The notes below the pieces were generated by a model. That model made no database searches. It saw only the letters and a list, made by a program, of their open reading frames with translations, and was not told the DNA's origin. The position numbers were made by a program, and so were the translations under genes. A stretch of 64,000 nucleotides of DNA from Catellatospora tritici (GTDB taxonomy: Bacteria > Actinomycetota > Actinomycetes > Mycobacteriales > Micromonosporaceae), in contig NZ_JAHRCY010000015.1 in the NCBI RefSeq assembly GCF_019083965.1, forward strand, positions 124,001 through 188,000, read 5' to 3'. Below, in pieces: positions 24,784 to 34,286 of the stretch; within the stretch, counting starts at the first letter, position 1, and each line of letters begins with the position of its first letter.

Positions 24784-26421
24784 TCAGCCCGTGTAGCGGA
24801 CGCGGTAGACCTTGGCGTGGGCCGAGGTGGGGTCGTCCTTCTCGGCGTCGGGCCATAGGGCGGTGAAGTAGAGGCCGTCCGGGCCCGCGGCCAGGCCGAC
24901 CACGGTCGAGCGGCCCTCGCCGTTGTACTCGATCAGCGGCTTGGGGTCGGACACCGAACCGTCCGGGCCGAACGTGAACTCCACGATCCGCTTGCCCAGC
25001 TCCTGCGGCCCGAGCGCGTACGTGGGGCCGCTCTCGGCCACGAACATGTGGCCGTACTTGTCCTGCGGGAAGCCGGCGCCGTGGTTGACCTGCGGGTCGA
25101 TGAAGGCGATCGCGGTGGGGGCGGTCGAACGCTCCCAGACGTACAGGGCGGGCCGGCGCATGCTCTCGCGCTCGCCGTTCCACTGGTAGTCCACGCCCTT
25201 GTCGACCTTGGCCAGCCGGTCGATGGAGGTTCCGTTCTCCACCTCGTAGTAGCCGCCCTCAGGCCGCCAGGCGCCACCGAACGGGTTGCGGAAGCCCAGG
25301 GCGTACACGTAGTCGCGGGAGGTGATCCCGTCCTTGGCGTCGTAGTACGGATTGTCCTCCGGCGCGCTGCCGTCCGGGTTCAGCCGCAGGATCTTGCCTC
25401 GGAAGGAGTCGAGGTTGCGCGCGGTCTCCGGGGTCATGCCGTCGCCCATGTGCACGTACAGCTTGCCGTCCGGGCCGATGGTCAGCTGCGAGATCTGGTG
25501 CGCGGCCTCCTGCGACTCCCCGGGCATGTCCAGCACCGTGGTCTGCTTGGCCGCGTGCAGGCCGCCGTCGGTGCTGTGCAGCCGGATCACGCGCGGGAAG
25601 TGCTTGCCGTCGGACTCGTGCAGGATCGCCGCGAACACGTCGCCGGTCTGCGGCTCGACGACCACGCCGGTCACGCCGGTCTCGCCCTTGCCGGGGAACT
25701 TGCCGCTGGGGTCGAAGTTCAACAGGCCCTTGGCGTACGTATGGGTCTTGAAGTCGCCGGTGACGACCTTGATCGAGCCGTACAGCTCGGTCACGTACGC
25801 CAGTGGCGCCGCGCGGTCGTCGGAGTGCTTCGGCACCATCGCGATGTGCACCGGCAGCTCGAACCCGTCGGCGACCTCCTCGACCCGGTAACCGGGCTGG
25901 CGCACCACCCAGCGGTCGCCGTTGGGCAGCGGTTCGCGCCGCGCGTCGGTGCGGAAGGCCCGCTGCCCGTACGCGCCCCACTGGGTCTGCCCGCCCGCCG
26001 TGTCGAACCGGTAGCGCACCCGCAGCTCGTAGTCGCGATCGGGGGCCAGGTCCGCGCGCCCGGCGAACTCGTTCTCGAACACCCCGTCGCCCAGGTGCGC
26101 GTGTACCTTCTGCGGGCCGCCCACGCAGCCGCCGAACCATACCCGCCGCGCGGGCTGGGTGGTCCAGATCTCCCAGTCGGTGCAGCCCAGGGTGGCCCCG
26201 TGGACCTGCGCGGCGGCCTCGGCCGCCGCCGGCGCCGTCTCCATGTGCACGTCGGCGCCGCTGACCAGCCGACCCTCCACCGCGGGCTCGGTGATGACGG
26301 GCGCGTCGGCCGCAACACCAGGGTCCGATGTGGATGCTGCCGGTCGCAGTGCGGTCCAGGCGCCGCCGCCGACCGCGACGGCCAGCACCGCCGCCAGGAC
26401 GAGGGTGTTGCGGGTTTTCAT
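24784..26421 (-). CDS. PQQ-dependent sugar dehydrogenase-like protein (glucose/sorbosone dehydrogenase fold), secreted
   Basis: A 545-aa protein. An N-terminal signal or anchor helix spans about 5-25. An extra beta domain (about 60-165) precedes a six-bladed propeller of the glucose/sorbosone dehydrogenase (GSDH) family. Marker motifs include ISQLTIGPDGKLYVHMGDG, LRLNPDGSAPEDNPYYDA, YALGFRNPFGGAW and YGHMFVAESGPTY. It would oxidise an aldose outside the membrane with PQQ as cofactor. No PQQ synthesis genes are in view. The start at 26421 has GGGGGAA just upstream. It converges on the OmpA-like gene through a shared palindromic terminator. Confidence 0.85.
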   Translation of the reverse strand: MKTRNTLVLAAVLAVAVGGGAWTALRPAASTSDPGVAADAPVITEPAVEGRLVSGADVHMETAPAAAEAAAQVHGATLGCTDWEIWTTQPARRVWFGGCVGGPQKVHAHLGDGVFENEFAGRADLAPDRDYELRVRYRFDTAGGQTQWGAYGQRAFRTDARREPLPNGDRWVVRQPGYRVEEVADGFELPVHIAMVPKHSDDRAAPLAYVTELYGSIKVVTGDFKTHTYAKGLLNFDPSGKFPGKGETGVTGVVVEPQTGDVFAAILHESDGKHFPRVIRLHSTDGGLHAAKQTTVLDMPGESQEAAHQISQLTIGPDGKLYVHMGDGMTPETARNLDSFRGKILRLNPDGSAPEDNPYYDAKDGITSRDYVYALGFRNPFGGAWRPEGGYYEVENGTSIDRLAKVDKGVDYQWNGERESMRRPALYVWERSTAPTAIAFIDPQVNHGAGFPQDKYGHMFVAESGPTYALGPQELGKRIVEFTFGPDGSVSDPKPLIEYNGEGRSTVVGLAAGPDGLYFTALWPDAEKDDPTSAHAKVYRVRYTG

Positions 26422-26712
26422 ATTTCCCCCAGAATCACCAGTTATTCGGCAATCCGGGTCAGGCTACCCACAGCGCCTGGGTCACGACGGCGCCACACGC
26501 CCGGTGACGATGAGAACCCGTTAACGTGAGCACGCTTCACCGAAACACCGTTGAAACATCTACCATCCCCTCAGATCGGCCACCGGTACCGCTGAACGTG
26601 TCGTCATAGGTGACCACGAAGTAGCCGTCCGGTGGACGATTCGGGGGTTGTGGCACACGTTTGCGCACGCAACGCTCAATAAGGCGCGACACACTGTCCG
26701 GAGGTGCATGGA

Positions 26713-29232
26713 ATGACAGGCACGAGCGGCTCCACGCCGCCGTGGGCACCTCCTTACGCGCGGGAAACCGAACCGGCCCTTCCAGCGCGCCGCCGGGTCA
26801 AGCCGCTGCGCTCGATCCGGTATCGGCTGCTCCTGCCCATCGCCGTGGCCACGGCGGCGCTCGCCGTGCTCGGTGGCATCCAGACCCGCACGGCGATGCG
26901 CAGCATCGACGACGCCCGGCAGTCGGTGGTGCTGACCGACGCGCTCACCGCCACCGTCCGACTCGGCCACCAACTCGAGCAGGAGGTCGCCGAGACCGAG
27001 GCGCTGCTGCAGCGCGGCGGCAAGGCGGGCGAGCAGCTGCTCGTGGCCCAGCGGCGGCGCACCGACGAGGCCGTGCAGCGATATGGAGATGCCGCGGCGA
27101 AGGTCATGCAGACCACGCCCGCCCTGCGCGACCTGCTGGCCGAGGCCGGTGCCGACCTGTCCGCCCTGCCCCAGCTGCGCGACCGCGCCCAGCAGCCCGC
27201 CGCGCTGAACGCCGAGAGCAAGGACGGCGAGACCTCCCCGGAGGAGATCTACGACGACCTCACCCACGCGATGGTCGCCGTCGGCGAGGCGCTGGCCGCC
27301 GAACCCAAGGACGCGGACCTGAACGCGCTGGCCCGTACCGTGTCGGTGCTCAACGCGCTCGAGCACCACCGGTCGGAGGCGCGCGGCCTGCTGCGCGAGG
27401 CGTTCGGCCGCAACGAGTTCGAGCCCGGCCAGCTGGCCGAACTCGCCGAGCTGCACGGCGCCCAGATCGAGCGCGAGGCGCAGCTCGAACCGATCGCCGG
27501 GGCGAGCCTGCACGCCCGCTACCTCAAGGTGGTCAGCGGCGAGGACGTGGACAAGGCCGAGCAACTGCTGGAGGCGGCGCTACGCGGCGACACCGACCCG
27601 GCGGCCCTGCGCGTCGACCCCGACACCTGGCACATCGCCCAGACCAACGCGCTGCGCCGGCTCTACCTGTTCGAGCTGGAGGTCGTCACCGATCTCGACG
27701 ACCGGGCCGCCATGCTGCAGACCACCGCGCAGCGCAGGGCGTGGCTGGTCGGTAGCGGCACGGTCGCGGCCATCATCGTGTCGCTGGCCTTCGCGGTGTT
27801 CCTGGCCGTACGCACCAGCCGTGGCCTGCGCAAGCTGAGCCGAGCCGCGCTCACCGTCGCCACCGACGAACTGCCCACCGCCATCGCCGAGGTCGCCGCC
27901 GCGCCGAGCGCGGAGACGGTGCGCCGCCTCACCAAGACCGCGACCACCCGGGTCGACACCCAGCTGTCCGGTCCCGCCGACGAGATCGGTGAGGTCGGCG
28001 CGGCGCTGGGCGCGCTGCACCAGCAGGCGCTGCGCCTGGCGGCCGATCAGGCGATGCTGCGCAACGACGTGTCGGCGATGTTCGTCAACCTGTCCCGGCG
28101 CGGGCAGACGCTGGTACAGCGGCAGCTGCACCTGATCGACGAGTTCGAACGCGACGAGACCGACCCGCAGTCGCTGGCCCGGCTGTTCGCGCTGGACCAC
28201 CTCGCCGCTCGGATGCGCCGCAACGAGGAGAACCTGCTGGTCCTGGCGGGCGGCGAGCCCAGCCGCCGATTCGTCCGGTCCGAGCTGCTCATCGACGTGG
28301 TGCACGCGGCGGCCGCCGAGATCGACCAGTACACCCGCATCGAGACCCAGGCCATCGCCGACCTGTCCGTGGTCGCCCACGCGGTCGGTGACGTGGTGCA
28401 CCTGCTGGCCGAGCTGCTGGAGAACGCCACCGACTTCTCCCCGCCCAACAGCCGGGTGCTGGTTTCCAGCCGCCGCGGCGTGGACGGCCTGACGCTCAGC
28501 GTGTTCGACTCCGGCATCGGCATGCCGCCGCAGCAGCTCGACGAGATCAACGAGCGGTTGACCCGTCCGTCCACGCTGACCAGTGACCTGACCCGCACCA
28601 TGGGTCTGCTGGTGGTGGCCCGGATCGCGGCCCGGCGCGGCATCTCGGTGCAGCTGCGCAGCAGCCCCGGCGGCGGCACTGTCGCACTGGTGCTGCTGCC
28701 GACGACCTTGCTGGCCCCGCCACCCGTCGCGGCCGAGCGGCTGACCGTGTCGGCGCCCGGCCCGGCGCTGCCCGACGGCGAGATGCTGCGCACCCGGCGT
28801 GGCGGCGTCGAGCCGTCCCGGGACCCCTCGCCGACCGTTCCATCACCTACGCTCGACTCACCCACCGTCCCGTCTCCGATCATCACCGTCACCGCCGTTC
28901 CGCCGACCCCGTCCGTCCCGTCTTCCGCCGTCCACTTCCCGGTCCGTCCGGGCGGCACCGAAGCGGCGACCCAGGTGATCCCTGCGGTCGTCGCCGCACC
29001 CCCCGCTCATCACGAACGCGAGCTCTTGCCGTCAGGACTGCCGCGTCGCCGACCCGGCGACGTGCTGGCACCGGACGGCGGCACCGTAGCCCGACCACGG
29101 GTCGACGCACTGGACCCGGAAGTGGTCCGGACCCGGCTGTCGGGATTGGCCACCGGTATCGCGGCCGCTCACCGCGAACTGGCCCTCGAGCAGCAGGCAA
29201 GCTCGCCGGCTAAGAAGGAAAGCACATCATGA
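26713..29232 (+). CDS. Nitrate/nitrite-sensing-type histidine kinase of the conservon (CvnA) class
   Basis: An 839-aa membrane sensor. TM1 is at about 38-57. It is followed by a helical extracytoplasmic region of the NIT type (about 58-345), TM2 at about 347-370, then a cytoplasmic linker and a kinase core. The core has the conservon-specific helices NLSRRGQTLVQRQLHLIDEFE and LDHLAARMRRNEENLLVLAGG, the N box ELLENATDFSPPNSRVLV, and the G1 box DSGIGM. A Pro-rich tail follows from about residue 685. No separate response regulator is adjacent, as in conservons. ATG at 26713 is 8 nt after GGAGG. It overlaps the roadblock gene by 4 nt (ATGA). Confidence 0.88.
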   Translation: MTGTSGSTPPWAPPYARETEPALPARRRVKPLRSIRYRLLLPIAVATAALAVLGGIQTRTAMRSIDDARQSVVLTDALTATVRLGHQLEQEVAETEALLQRGGKAGEQLLVAQRRRTDEAVQRYGDAAAKVMQTTPALRDLLAEAGADLSALPQLRDRAQQPAALNAESKDGETSPEEIYDDLTHAMVAVGEALAAEPKDADLNALARTVSVLNALEHHRSEARGLLREAFGRNEFEPGQLAELAELHGAQIEREAQLEPIAGASLHARYLKVVSGEDVDKAEQLLEAALRGDTDPAALRVDPDTWHIAQTNALRRLYLFELEVVTDLDDRAAMLQTTAQRRAWLVGSGTVAAIIVSLAFAVFLAVRTSRGLRKLSRAALTVATDELPTAIAEVAAAPSAETVRRLTKTATTRVDTQLSGPADEIGEVGAALGALHQQALRLAADQAMLRNDVSAMFVNLSRRGQTLVQRQLHLIDEFERDETDPQSLARLFALDHLAARMRRNEENLLVLAGGEPSRRFVRSELLIDVVHAAAAEIDQYTRIETQAIADLSVVAHAVGDVVHLLAELLENATDFSPPNSRVLVSSRRGVDGLTLSVFDSGIGMPPQQLDEINERLTRPSTLTSDLTRTMGLLVVARIAARRGISVQLRSSPGGGTVALVLLPTTLLAPPPVAAERLTVSAPGPALPDGEMLRTRRGGVEPSRDPSPTVPSPTLDSPTVPSPIITVTAVPPTPSVPSSAVHFPVRPGGTEAATQVIPAVVAAPPAHHERELLPSGLPRRRPGDVLAPDGGTVARPRVDALDPEVVRTRLSGLATGIAAAHRELALEQQASSPAKKESTS

Positions 29233-29651
29233 ATCAGAACTCCGCCCAGCTCGCCGGTGCCGAAGAGGTCCACAGCCTGGACTGGCTGCTGACCTCGTTC
29301 GCCAAACGGATCGCCGACGTCACCTACGCCCTCGCCGTGTCCGTGGACGGCATGACCATCGCGTCGTCCGAGGGACTGCGCCAGGACCTGTCCGACAAGC
29401 TCTCGGCCATCACCAGCGGCCTGGCCAGCCTCACCGTCGGTGCCGCGACCTGCCTCAACACCGGGCAGGTGCGGCAGACGGTGGTGGACATGGACGAGGG
29501 TGTGCTGCTCATCATGGCCGTACGCGACCGGGCCTTCCTCGCCGTGGTCACCGCGCCCGGCTGCGACCTGGGTCAGATCGGCTACGAGACGGCCCTGCTG
29601 GCCCACCGCGTGGCGTACGCCCTCGAGCCCGGCGCCCGAACCGAGGGCTGA
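29229..29651 (+). CDS. Roadblock/LC7 domain protein (CvnB-like)
   Basis: A 140-aa single-domain roadblock/LC7 protein, of the group that in actinobacterial conservons acts with a DUF742 protein and a Ras-like GTPase downstream of the kinase. The motifs are ALAVSVDGMTIASSEGL, SAITSGLASLTVGAA and VDMDEGVLLIMAVRDRAFLAVV. The ATG overlaps the kinase stop and has AAGGAA upstream. The expected DUF742 and GTPase genes are missing: the next gene, 1 nt after the stop, is a TAXI lipoprotein. Confidence 0.9.
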   Translation: MNQNSAQLAGAEEVHSLDWLLTSFAKRIADVTYALAVSVDGMTIASSEGLRQDLSDKLSAITSGLASLTVGAATCLNTGQVRQTVVDMDEGVLLIMAVRDRAFLAVVTAPGCDLGQIGYETALLAHRVAYALEPGARTEG

Positions 29652-29652
29652 C

Positions 29653-30633
29653 ATGAGGGGGATCCGACGCCGACTGGCCGTCATGGTGTCGGCCGTGCTG
29701 CTGGCCGCCGTCGCGACGGCGTGCTCGTCCGAGCCGGACGGCGGCCTGCCGCCTTGGCACAACGGCATCCTGACCATCGGCACCGGGCCCACCAACGGCG
29801 TGTTCAACCAGATCGGCGTCGGCTACGCCGACGTCGTGAACCGGCACCTGCCCGGGTACGAGGCGCTGGCCCCGCCGACCAACGGCGCGGGCGAGAACCT
29901 GCAGCGTCTCGCCCGTGGCGACGTCGACATCGCGTTCACCTTCGCCGACGTGGCGGCCGACGCCGCGGCGGGCCGGGGCGCCTTCGCGGGCAAGCCGGTG
30001 CGGCTGCGTGCCCTGGCCCGGGTGTGGAACAGCTACACCCATCTGGTGGTCCGCGCCGACGCCCACATCTCGTCGGTGAAGGGTCTGCAGGGGCTGCGGG
30101 TGGCGACCGGCCCGAAGGGCTCCGGCACCGAGGAGGTCGCGCTGCGGGTGCTCACCGCGGCCGGACTGAGCCCCGACCGGGACCTGAACCGCACGTCGGC
30201 GTCGCTGTCGCAGATGGCGACGATGATGCGTGACGACGCGCTGGACGCGATGTTCTACACCGCGGGCCTGCCCACGGTCGGCATCACCGCGCTGTTCGGC
30301 CAGGCGCCGGGGAAGTTCACGCTGGTGTCGCTGGCCGACGTGCTGCCCGCGCTGGACAAGGCACATCCGAACATCTACACCGCGGGCACCATCCCGAAGG
30401 CGACGTACGGGCTGGACCGCGGCGTGGCCACGGTGGCCGTGCCGAACCTGATCGTGGTGGGCGAGGACATGCCGATCGACCTGGCGAACAAGCTCACCGA
30501 GCTGCTGTTCACCTACCGGTCGGAGCTGGCCGCGGTGCACCCCGAGGGCGGCAACATCGACAAGGCGATCGCGCCCCAGACCGACCCCCTCCCCCTGCAC
30601 ACCGGCGCGGAGCTGTTCTACGCCGCCGGCTGA
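29653..30633 (+). CDS. TAXI-family solute-binding lipoprotein
   Basis: A 326-aa lipoprotein with signal peptide and lipobox ending VATAC (C24). The mature part has the TAXI (TRAP-associated extracytoplasmic immunogenic) pattern: LTIGTGPTNGVFNQIGVGYADVVNRH, TNGAGENLQRLARGDVDIAF, LRVATGPKGSGTEEVA and MFYTAGLPTVGITAL. TAXI proteins normally feed a TRAP transporter, but no TRAP membrane genes are present. Tight linkage to a sensor kinase and roadblock protein (1-nt gap) suggests it presents a small ligand to the kinase's outer domain. That is inference. Confidence 0.88.
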   Translation: MRGIRRRLAVMVSAVLLAAVATACSSEPDGGLPPWHNGILTIGTGPTNGVFNQIGVGYADVVNRHLPGYEALAPPTNGAGENLQRLARGDVDIAFTFADVAADAAAGRGAFAGKPVRLRALARVWNSYTHLVVRADAHISSVKGLQGLRVATGPKGSGTEEVALRVLTAAGLSPDRDLNRTSASLSQMATMMRDDALDAMFYTAGLPTVGITALFGQAPGKFTLVSLADVLPALDKAHPNIYTAGTIPKATYGLDRGVATVAVPNLIVVGEDMPIDLANKLTELLFTYRSELAAVHPEGGNIDKAIAPQTDPLPLHTGAELFYAAG

Positions 30634-30755
30634 CCCACAAAGTTTCACTAACTTCAATATTGCCATGTATCACTGGAATCGTTACCTTCCAGGGGAACTC
30701 ACCGCTGCCCGGGGCCAGAAGCCACCGGGCGGCCGGTCGGACCTTGGGAGGATCC

Positions 30756-32180
30756 GTGAGGCAAACACTACGAACGGCCCTGCGGGCCGGCGCGATCGCG
30801 CTGGCCGCGGCCGTCATCGGCAGCCTGGCCGCGGCAGCGCCCGCGCAGGCCGTGCCCATCGGGCCGGAGGGCCCACAGCCCGTGGTCGGCGGCGTGCTCG
30901 CCACGCAGGGCGAGTTCCCGTGGATGGTGCGCCTGTCCATGGGCTGCGGCGGTGCCATGTACACCCAGAGCCTCGTGCTCACCGCGGCCCACTGCGTCGG
31001 CGCCACCGGGAACAACAGCTCGATCACCGCCACCTGGGGCGTGGTCGACCTGCAGGACTCCAGCCGGGTCACCCGGACGTCCAACTACGTCTACCGGGCC
31101 CCCGGCTACAACGGCACCGGCAAGGACTGGGCCCTGATCCGCCTGTCCAGCCCGATCACCCAGGCCCCGCTGCTGAAGATCGCCACCGACACCTCCCTGC
31201 ACAGCGGCACGTTCACCGTGGCCGGCTGGGGTGCGGCCAGCGAGGGCGGCGCGCAGCAGCGCTACCTGCGCAAGGCCGACGTCCCGTTCATCACCGACAC
31301 CCAGTGCCAGAGCGCGGGCGGCGACTACTCGGGCCTGATCGCCAACGAGGAGATCTGCGCGGGCAACTGGAGCTCCGGCGGGGTGGACACCTGCCAGGGC
31401 GACTCCGGCGGCCCGATGTTCAAGCGCAACGCGGCCAACGAGTGGGTCCAGGTCGGCATCACGAGCTGGGGCACCGGCTGCGCCCGAGCCCAGAACCCGG
31501 GCGTCTACACCGAGGTCCGCTACTTCGCCACCGACATCTACAACGCGGCCGTGTCCCTGGGCGGGGCGCCGGGCGGCGTCGCGGTGGCCAACCCCGGCAA
31601 CCAGACCACCACCGTCGGCACCGCGGTCACCCTGAACAACACCGCCTCCGGCGGCACCGCGCCGTACAGCTGGTCGGCGACCGGCCTGCCCGCAGGCCTG
31701 TCCATCAACGCGAGCACGGGCCAGATCACCGGCACGCCGACCACCCCCGGCAGCTCCACCGTGGTCGTGACCGCCACCGACAGCGCGAGCAAGACCGGCA
31801 CCGCCTCGTTCGGCTGGACCGTGAACGCGGTCGGCAGCTGCGGCGCGGTCACCAACGGCACCGACGTGGCCATCCCGGACCTGAGCACGGTCTACAGCGA
31901 CATCGCCATGTCCGGCTGCACGGGCAACGCATCGGCGACCTCGACGGTCGAGGTGCACATCGTGCACACGTACAAGGGTGACCTGGTCGTGGCCCTGGTG
32001 GCGCCGGACGGCAGCGTCTACACGCTGGCCAACCGCACCGGTGGCAGCGCCGACAACATCGACCAGACCTTCACCGTGAACCTGTCGAGCGAGGCCCGCA
32101 ACGGCACCTGGCGCCTGCGTGTCCAGGATGCCGCGTCGGCCGACACCGGCTATATCAACAGCTGGACGCTCACCCTCTGA
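30756..32180 (+). CDS. Secreted trypsin-like serine protease with Ig-like and P domains
   Basis: A 474-aa exported protease. The signal peptide spans about 1-33. A propeptide then leads to activation site PVVGG (about 42-46) and an S1A domain with triad H79 (LTAAHC), D124 (KDWALIRL) and S217 (CQGDSGGP). An Ig-like 'putative Ig' domain spans about 275-370. A C-terminal proprotein-convertase P domain spans about 375-474, ending SWTLTL. GTG at 30756 has GGGAGG upstream; the TTG/ATG-containing leader before it is not needed. The P domain is nearly identical to that of the next gene's product. Confidence 0.92.
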   Translation: MRQTLRTALRAGAIALAAAVIGSLAAAAPAQAVPIGPEGPQPVVGGVLATQGEFPWMVRLSMGCGGAMYTQSLVLTAAHCVGATGNNSSITATWGVVDLQDSSRVTRTSNYVYRAPGYNGTGKDWALIRLSSPITQAPLLKIATDTSLHSGTFTVAGWGAASEGGAQQRYLRKADVPFITDTQCQSAGGDYSGLIANEEICAGNWSSGGVDTCQGDSGGPMFKRNAANEWVQVGITSWGTGCARAQNPGVYTEVRYFATDIYNAAVSLGGAPGGVAVANPGNQTTTVGTAVTLNNTASGGTAPYSWSATGLPAGLSINASTGQITGTPTTPGSSTVVVTATDSASKTGTASFGWTVNAVGSCGAVTNGTDVAIPDLSTVYSDIAMSGCTGNASATSTVEVHIVHTYKGDLVVALVAPDGSVYTLANRTGGSADNIDQTFTVNLSSEARNGTWRLRVQDAASADTGYINSWTLTL

Positions 32181-32251
32181 CCTCACTCCTGGCAGGCCCG
32201 GTCGCTCCCCCGTCGGCCGGGCCTGCCCCATACCCCCGGAAGGGACACCCC

Positions 32252-34201
32252 ATGCGAGGCAGAATCCTGTTCACCGCGCTGACGCTCGGCGCGGCGCTGG
32301 TGGTGACGGCCCCGGCCGCCGCCGCGCCGGTCGGCCCCAGCACCACCGCGGACAGCTCCGCGCAGTACCTCGTCGTCGGCCCGAAGACGCTGGCCGACCG
32401 CAACGCCGTCGCCCGCACGGGCGCCGCGATCGACCTGGTCGAGCACGGCCGCATCTACATCACCGCCACCGGCGCCGAGGTGGCCCGCATCCGCGCGCTG
32501 GGCTTCACGCTCGAGCAGCAGCCCGGCCCGGCCCAGCTGAGCAGCCCCGGCGCGATCGCCTACGGGTTCCCATCGGCGGATTCGGGTTACCACGACTTCG
32601 CCGAGGCGACCGCCGAGCTGAACAAGATCGTGACCGACCATCCGACGCTGGCGACCAAGACCCAGATCGGCACCTCGTACGAGGGCAGGGCCATCACCGC
32701 CCTGAAGATCTCCGACAACGTCGGCACCGACGAGAACGAGCCGGAGATCCTGATCAACGCGCACCTGCACGCGCGCGAGCACCTGACCGTCGAGATGGCG
32801 CTCTACCTGGCCAACCTGCTCACCGACCAGTACGCCACCGACAGCCGGGTGCGCGCCGTGGTCGACTCCCGCGAGATCTGGATCATCCCGGACCTCAACC
32901 CCGACGGCGGCGAGTACGACATCGCGACCGGCTCCTACCGCTCCTGGCGCAAGAACCGGCAGCCCAACAGCGGTTCGAGCAGCGTCGGCACCGACATCAA
33001 CCGCAACTTCGGCTACAAGTGGGGCTGCTGCGGCGGCTCCAGCGGCACGACCTCCAGCGAGACCTACCGCGGTCCGTCGGCGTTCTCCACCCCGGAGGCG
33101 CAGGTGCTGCGCGACTTCGTCCTCTCGCGCCGGATCGGCGGGGTGCAGCAGGTCAAGGCCAACATCGACTTCCACACCTACGGTGAGCTGATCCTGTGGC
33201 CGTTCGGGTACACCACCGCCGACACGGTCAACCCGGGCATGACAGCCGACGAGCACAACGTGTTCGCCACCATCGGCCAGCAGATGGCCGCCACCAACGG
33301 TTACACCCCGGAGCAGGGCAGCGACCTCTACATCACCGACGGCGACATCACCGACTGGCTCTGGGGCGACCAGCGGGTATGGACGTACACGTTCGAGATG
33401 TACCCCGTCTCGTCGAGCCCCGGCTTCTACCCGGCCGACGAGGTGATCGCGGCGCAGACCTCGCGCAACCGCGACGCGGTGCTGCTGCTGTCGGAGTACG
33501 CCGACTGCCCGTACCGGGCCATCAACAAGCAGGCGCAGTACTGCACCGCGGCCAACGACTTCTCGGTGAGCCTGAGCCCGGCCTCGGGCGCGGTCAACCC
33601 GGGCAGCGCGGTGACCTCGACGGTCGCCACGGCGGTCACCAACGGGGCGGCGCAGACGGTGAACCTGACCGCGAGCGGCCTGCCGTCGGGCGCGACCGCG
33701 TCGTTCAGCCCGTCCTCGGTCACCTCGGGGCAGTCGGCGACGCTGACGGTCAGCACCTCGGCGTCGACCCCGGCGGGGACGTACCCGATCACCGTGACCG
33801 GCACGGGCACCGGCGCGACCCGGACCGCGACCTACACCCTGACCGTCAACGGGGCGCCCGGCTGCGTCGGCACCAACCCGACCGACGTGACCATCCCCGA
33901 CCTGAGCACCGTCTACAGCGACATCACCATCACCGGCTGCGGCCGCAACGCCTCGGCGACGGCCACCGCCGAGGTGCACATCGTGCACACGTACAAGGGT
34001 GATCTGGTGGTGGCCCTGGTGGCGCCGGACGGCAGCGTCTACACGCTGGCCAACCGGACCGGCGGCAGCGCCGACAACATCGACCAGACGTTCACCGTGA
34101 ACCTGTCGGGCGAGGCGGCCGACGGCGTGTGGCGACTGCGCGTGCAGGACGCGGCCTCGGCCGACACCGGCTACGTCAACTCCTGGACGCTGACGCTGTG
34201 A
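32252..34201 (+). CDS. Secreted zinc carboxypeptidase (M14) with P domain
   Basis: A 649-aa exported metallocarboxypeptidase. It has a signal peptide (about 1-25), a propeptide (about 28-95), then the M14 domain (about 110-420). Zinc ligands are in INAHLHAREHLTVEM (HxxE) and in the later IDFHTYGE histidine. The catalytic glutamate is in YTFEMYP. A beta-sandwich (about 435-535) and a P domain (about 545-649) follow. It removes C-terminal residues from peptides and could act on fragments made by the adjacent serine protease. AAGGGA lies upstream of the ATG. Confidence 0.92.
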   Translation: MRGRILFTALTLGAALVVTAPAAAAPVGPSTTADSSAQYLVVGPKTLADRNAVARTGAAIDLVEHGRIYITATGAEVARIRALGFTLEQQPGPAQLSSPGAIAYGFPSADSGYHDFAEATAELNKIVTDHPTLATKTQIGTSYEGRAITALKISDNVGTDENEPEILINAHLHAREHLTVEMALYLANLLTDQYATDSRVRAVVDSREIWIIPDLNPDGGEYDIATGSYRSWRKNRQPNSGSSSVGTDINRNFGYKWGCCGGSSGTTSSETYRGPSAFSTPEAQVLRDFVLSRRIGGVQQVKANIDFHTYGELILWPFGYTTADTVNPGMTADEHNVFATIGQQMAATNGYTPEQGSDLYITDGDITDWLWGDQRVWTYTFEMYPVSSSPGFYPADEVIAAQTSRNRDAVLLLSEYADCPYRAINKQAQYCTAANDFSVSLSPASGAVNPGSAVTSTVATAVTNGAAQTVNLTASGLPSGATASFSPSSVTSGQSATLTVSTSASTPAGTYPITVTGTGTGATRTATYTLTVNGAPGCVGTNPTDVTIPDLSTVYSDITITGCGRNASATATAEVHIVHTYKGDLVVALVAPDGSVYTLANRTGGSADNIDQTFTVNLSGEAADGVWRLRVQDAASADTGYVNSWTLTL

Positions 34202-34204
34202 GAC

Positions 34205-34253
34205 CCGGGTACGGCACCCGCCCGGCTGCCCAGCGGGCGGGTGCCGTACCCGG
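34205..34253 (+). terminator. 20-bp hairpin after the carboxypeptidase
   Basis: CCGGGTACGGCACCCGCCCG (34205-34224) and its exact reverse complement (34234-34253) enclose a 9-nt loop, starting 4 nt after the stop codon. A short AT run (TAAAT) follows. It ends the protease transcript before the GNAT pair. Confidence 0.8.
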
Positions 34254-34286
34254 TAAATGGGTTGCGGCCGCTGTTAGACAGGGGGC

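Noticed and set aside
29653..30633. TRAP transporter locus
   Set aside because: Only the TAXI binding protein is present. No DctQ/DctM-like membrane gene occurs in the window.
30661..30755. Riboswitch (c-di-GMP or c-di-AMP class) in the serine protease leader
   Set aside because: There is a GC hairpin (30707-30712/30725-30730) and some GGGGAAC-like bases. The required conserved cores of GEMM or ydaO motifs were not recognisable.
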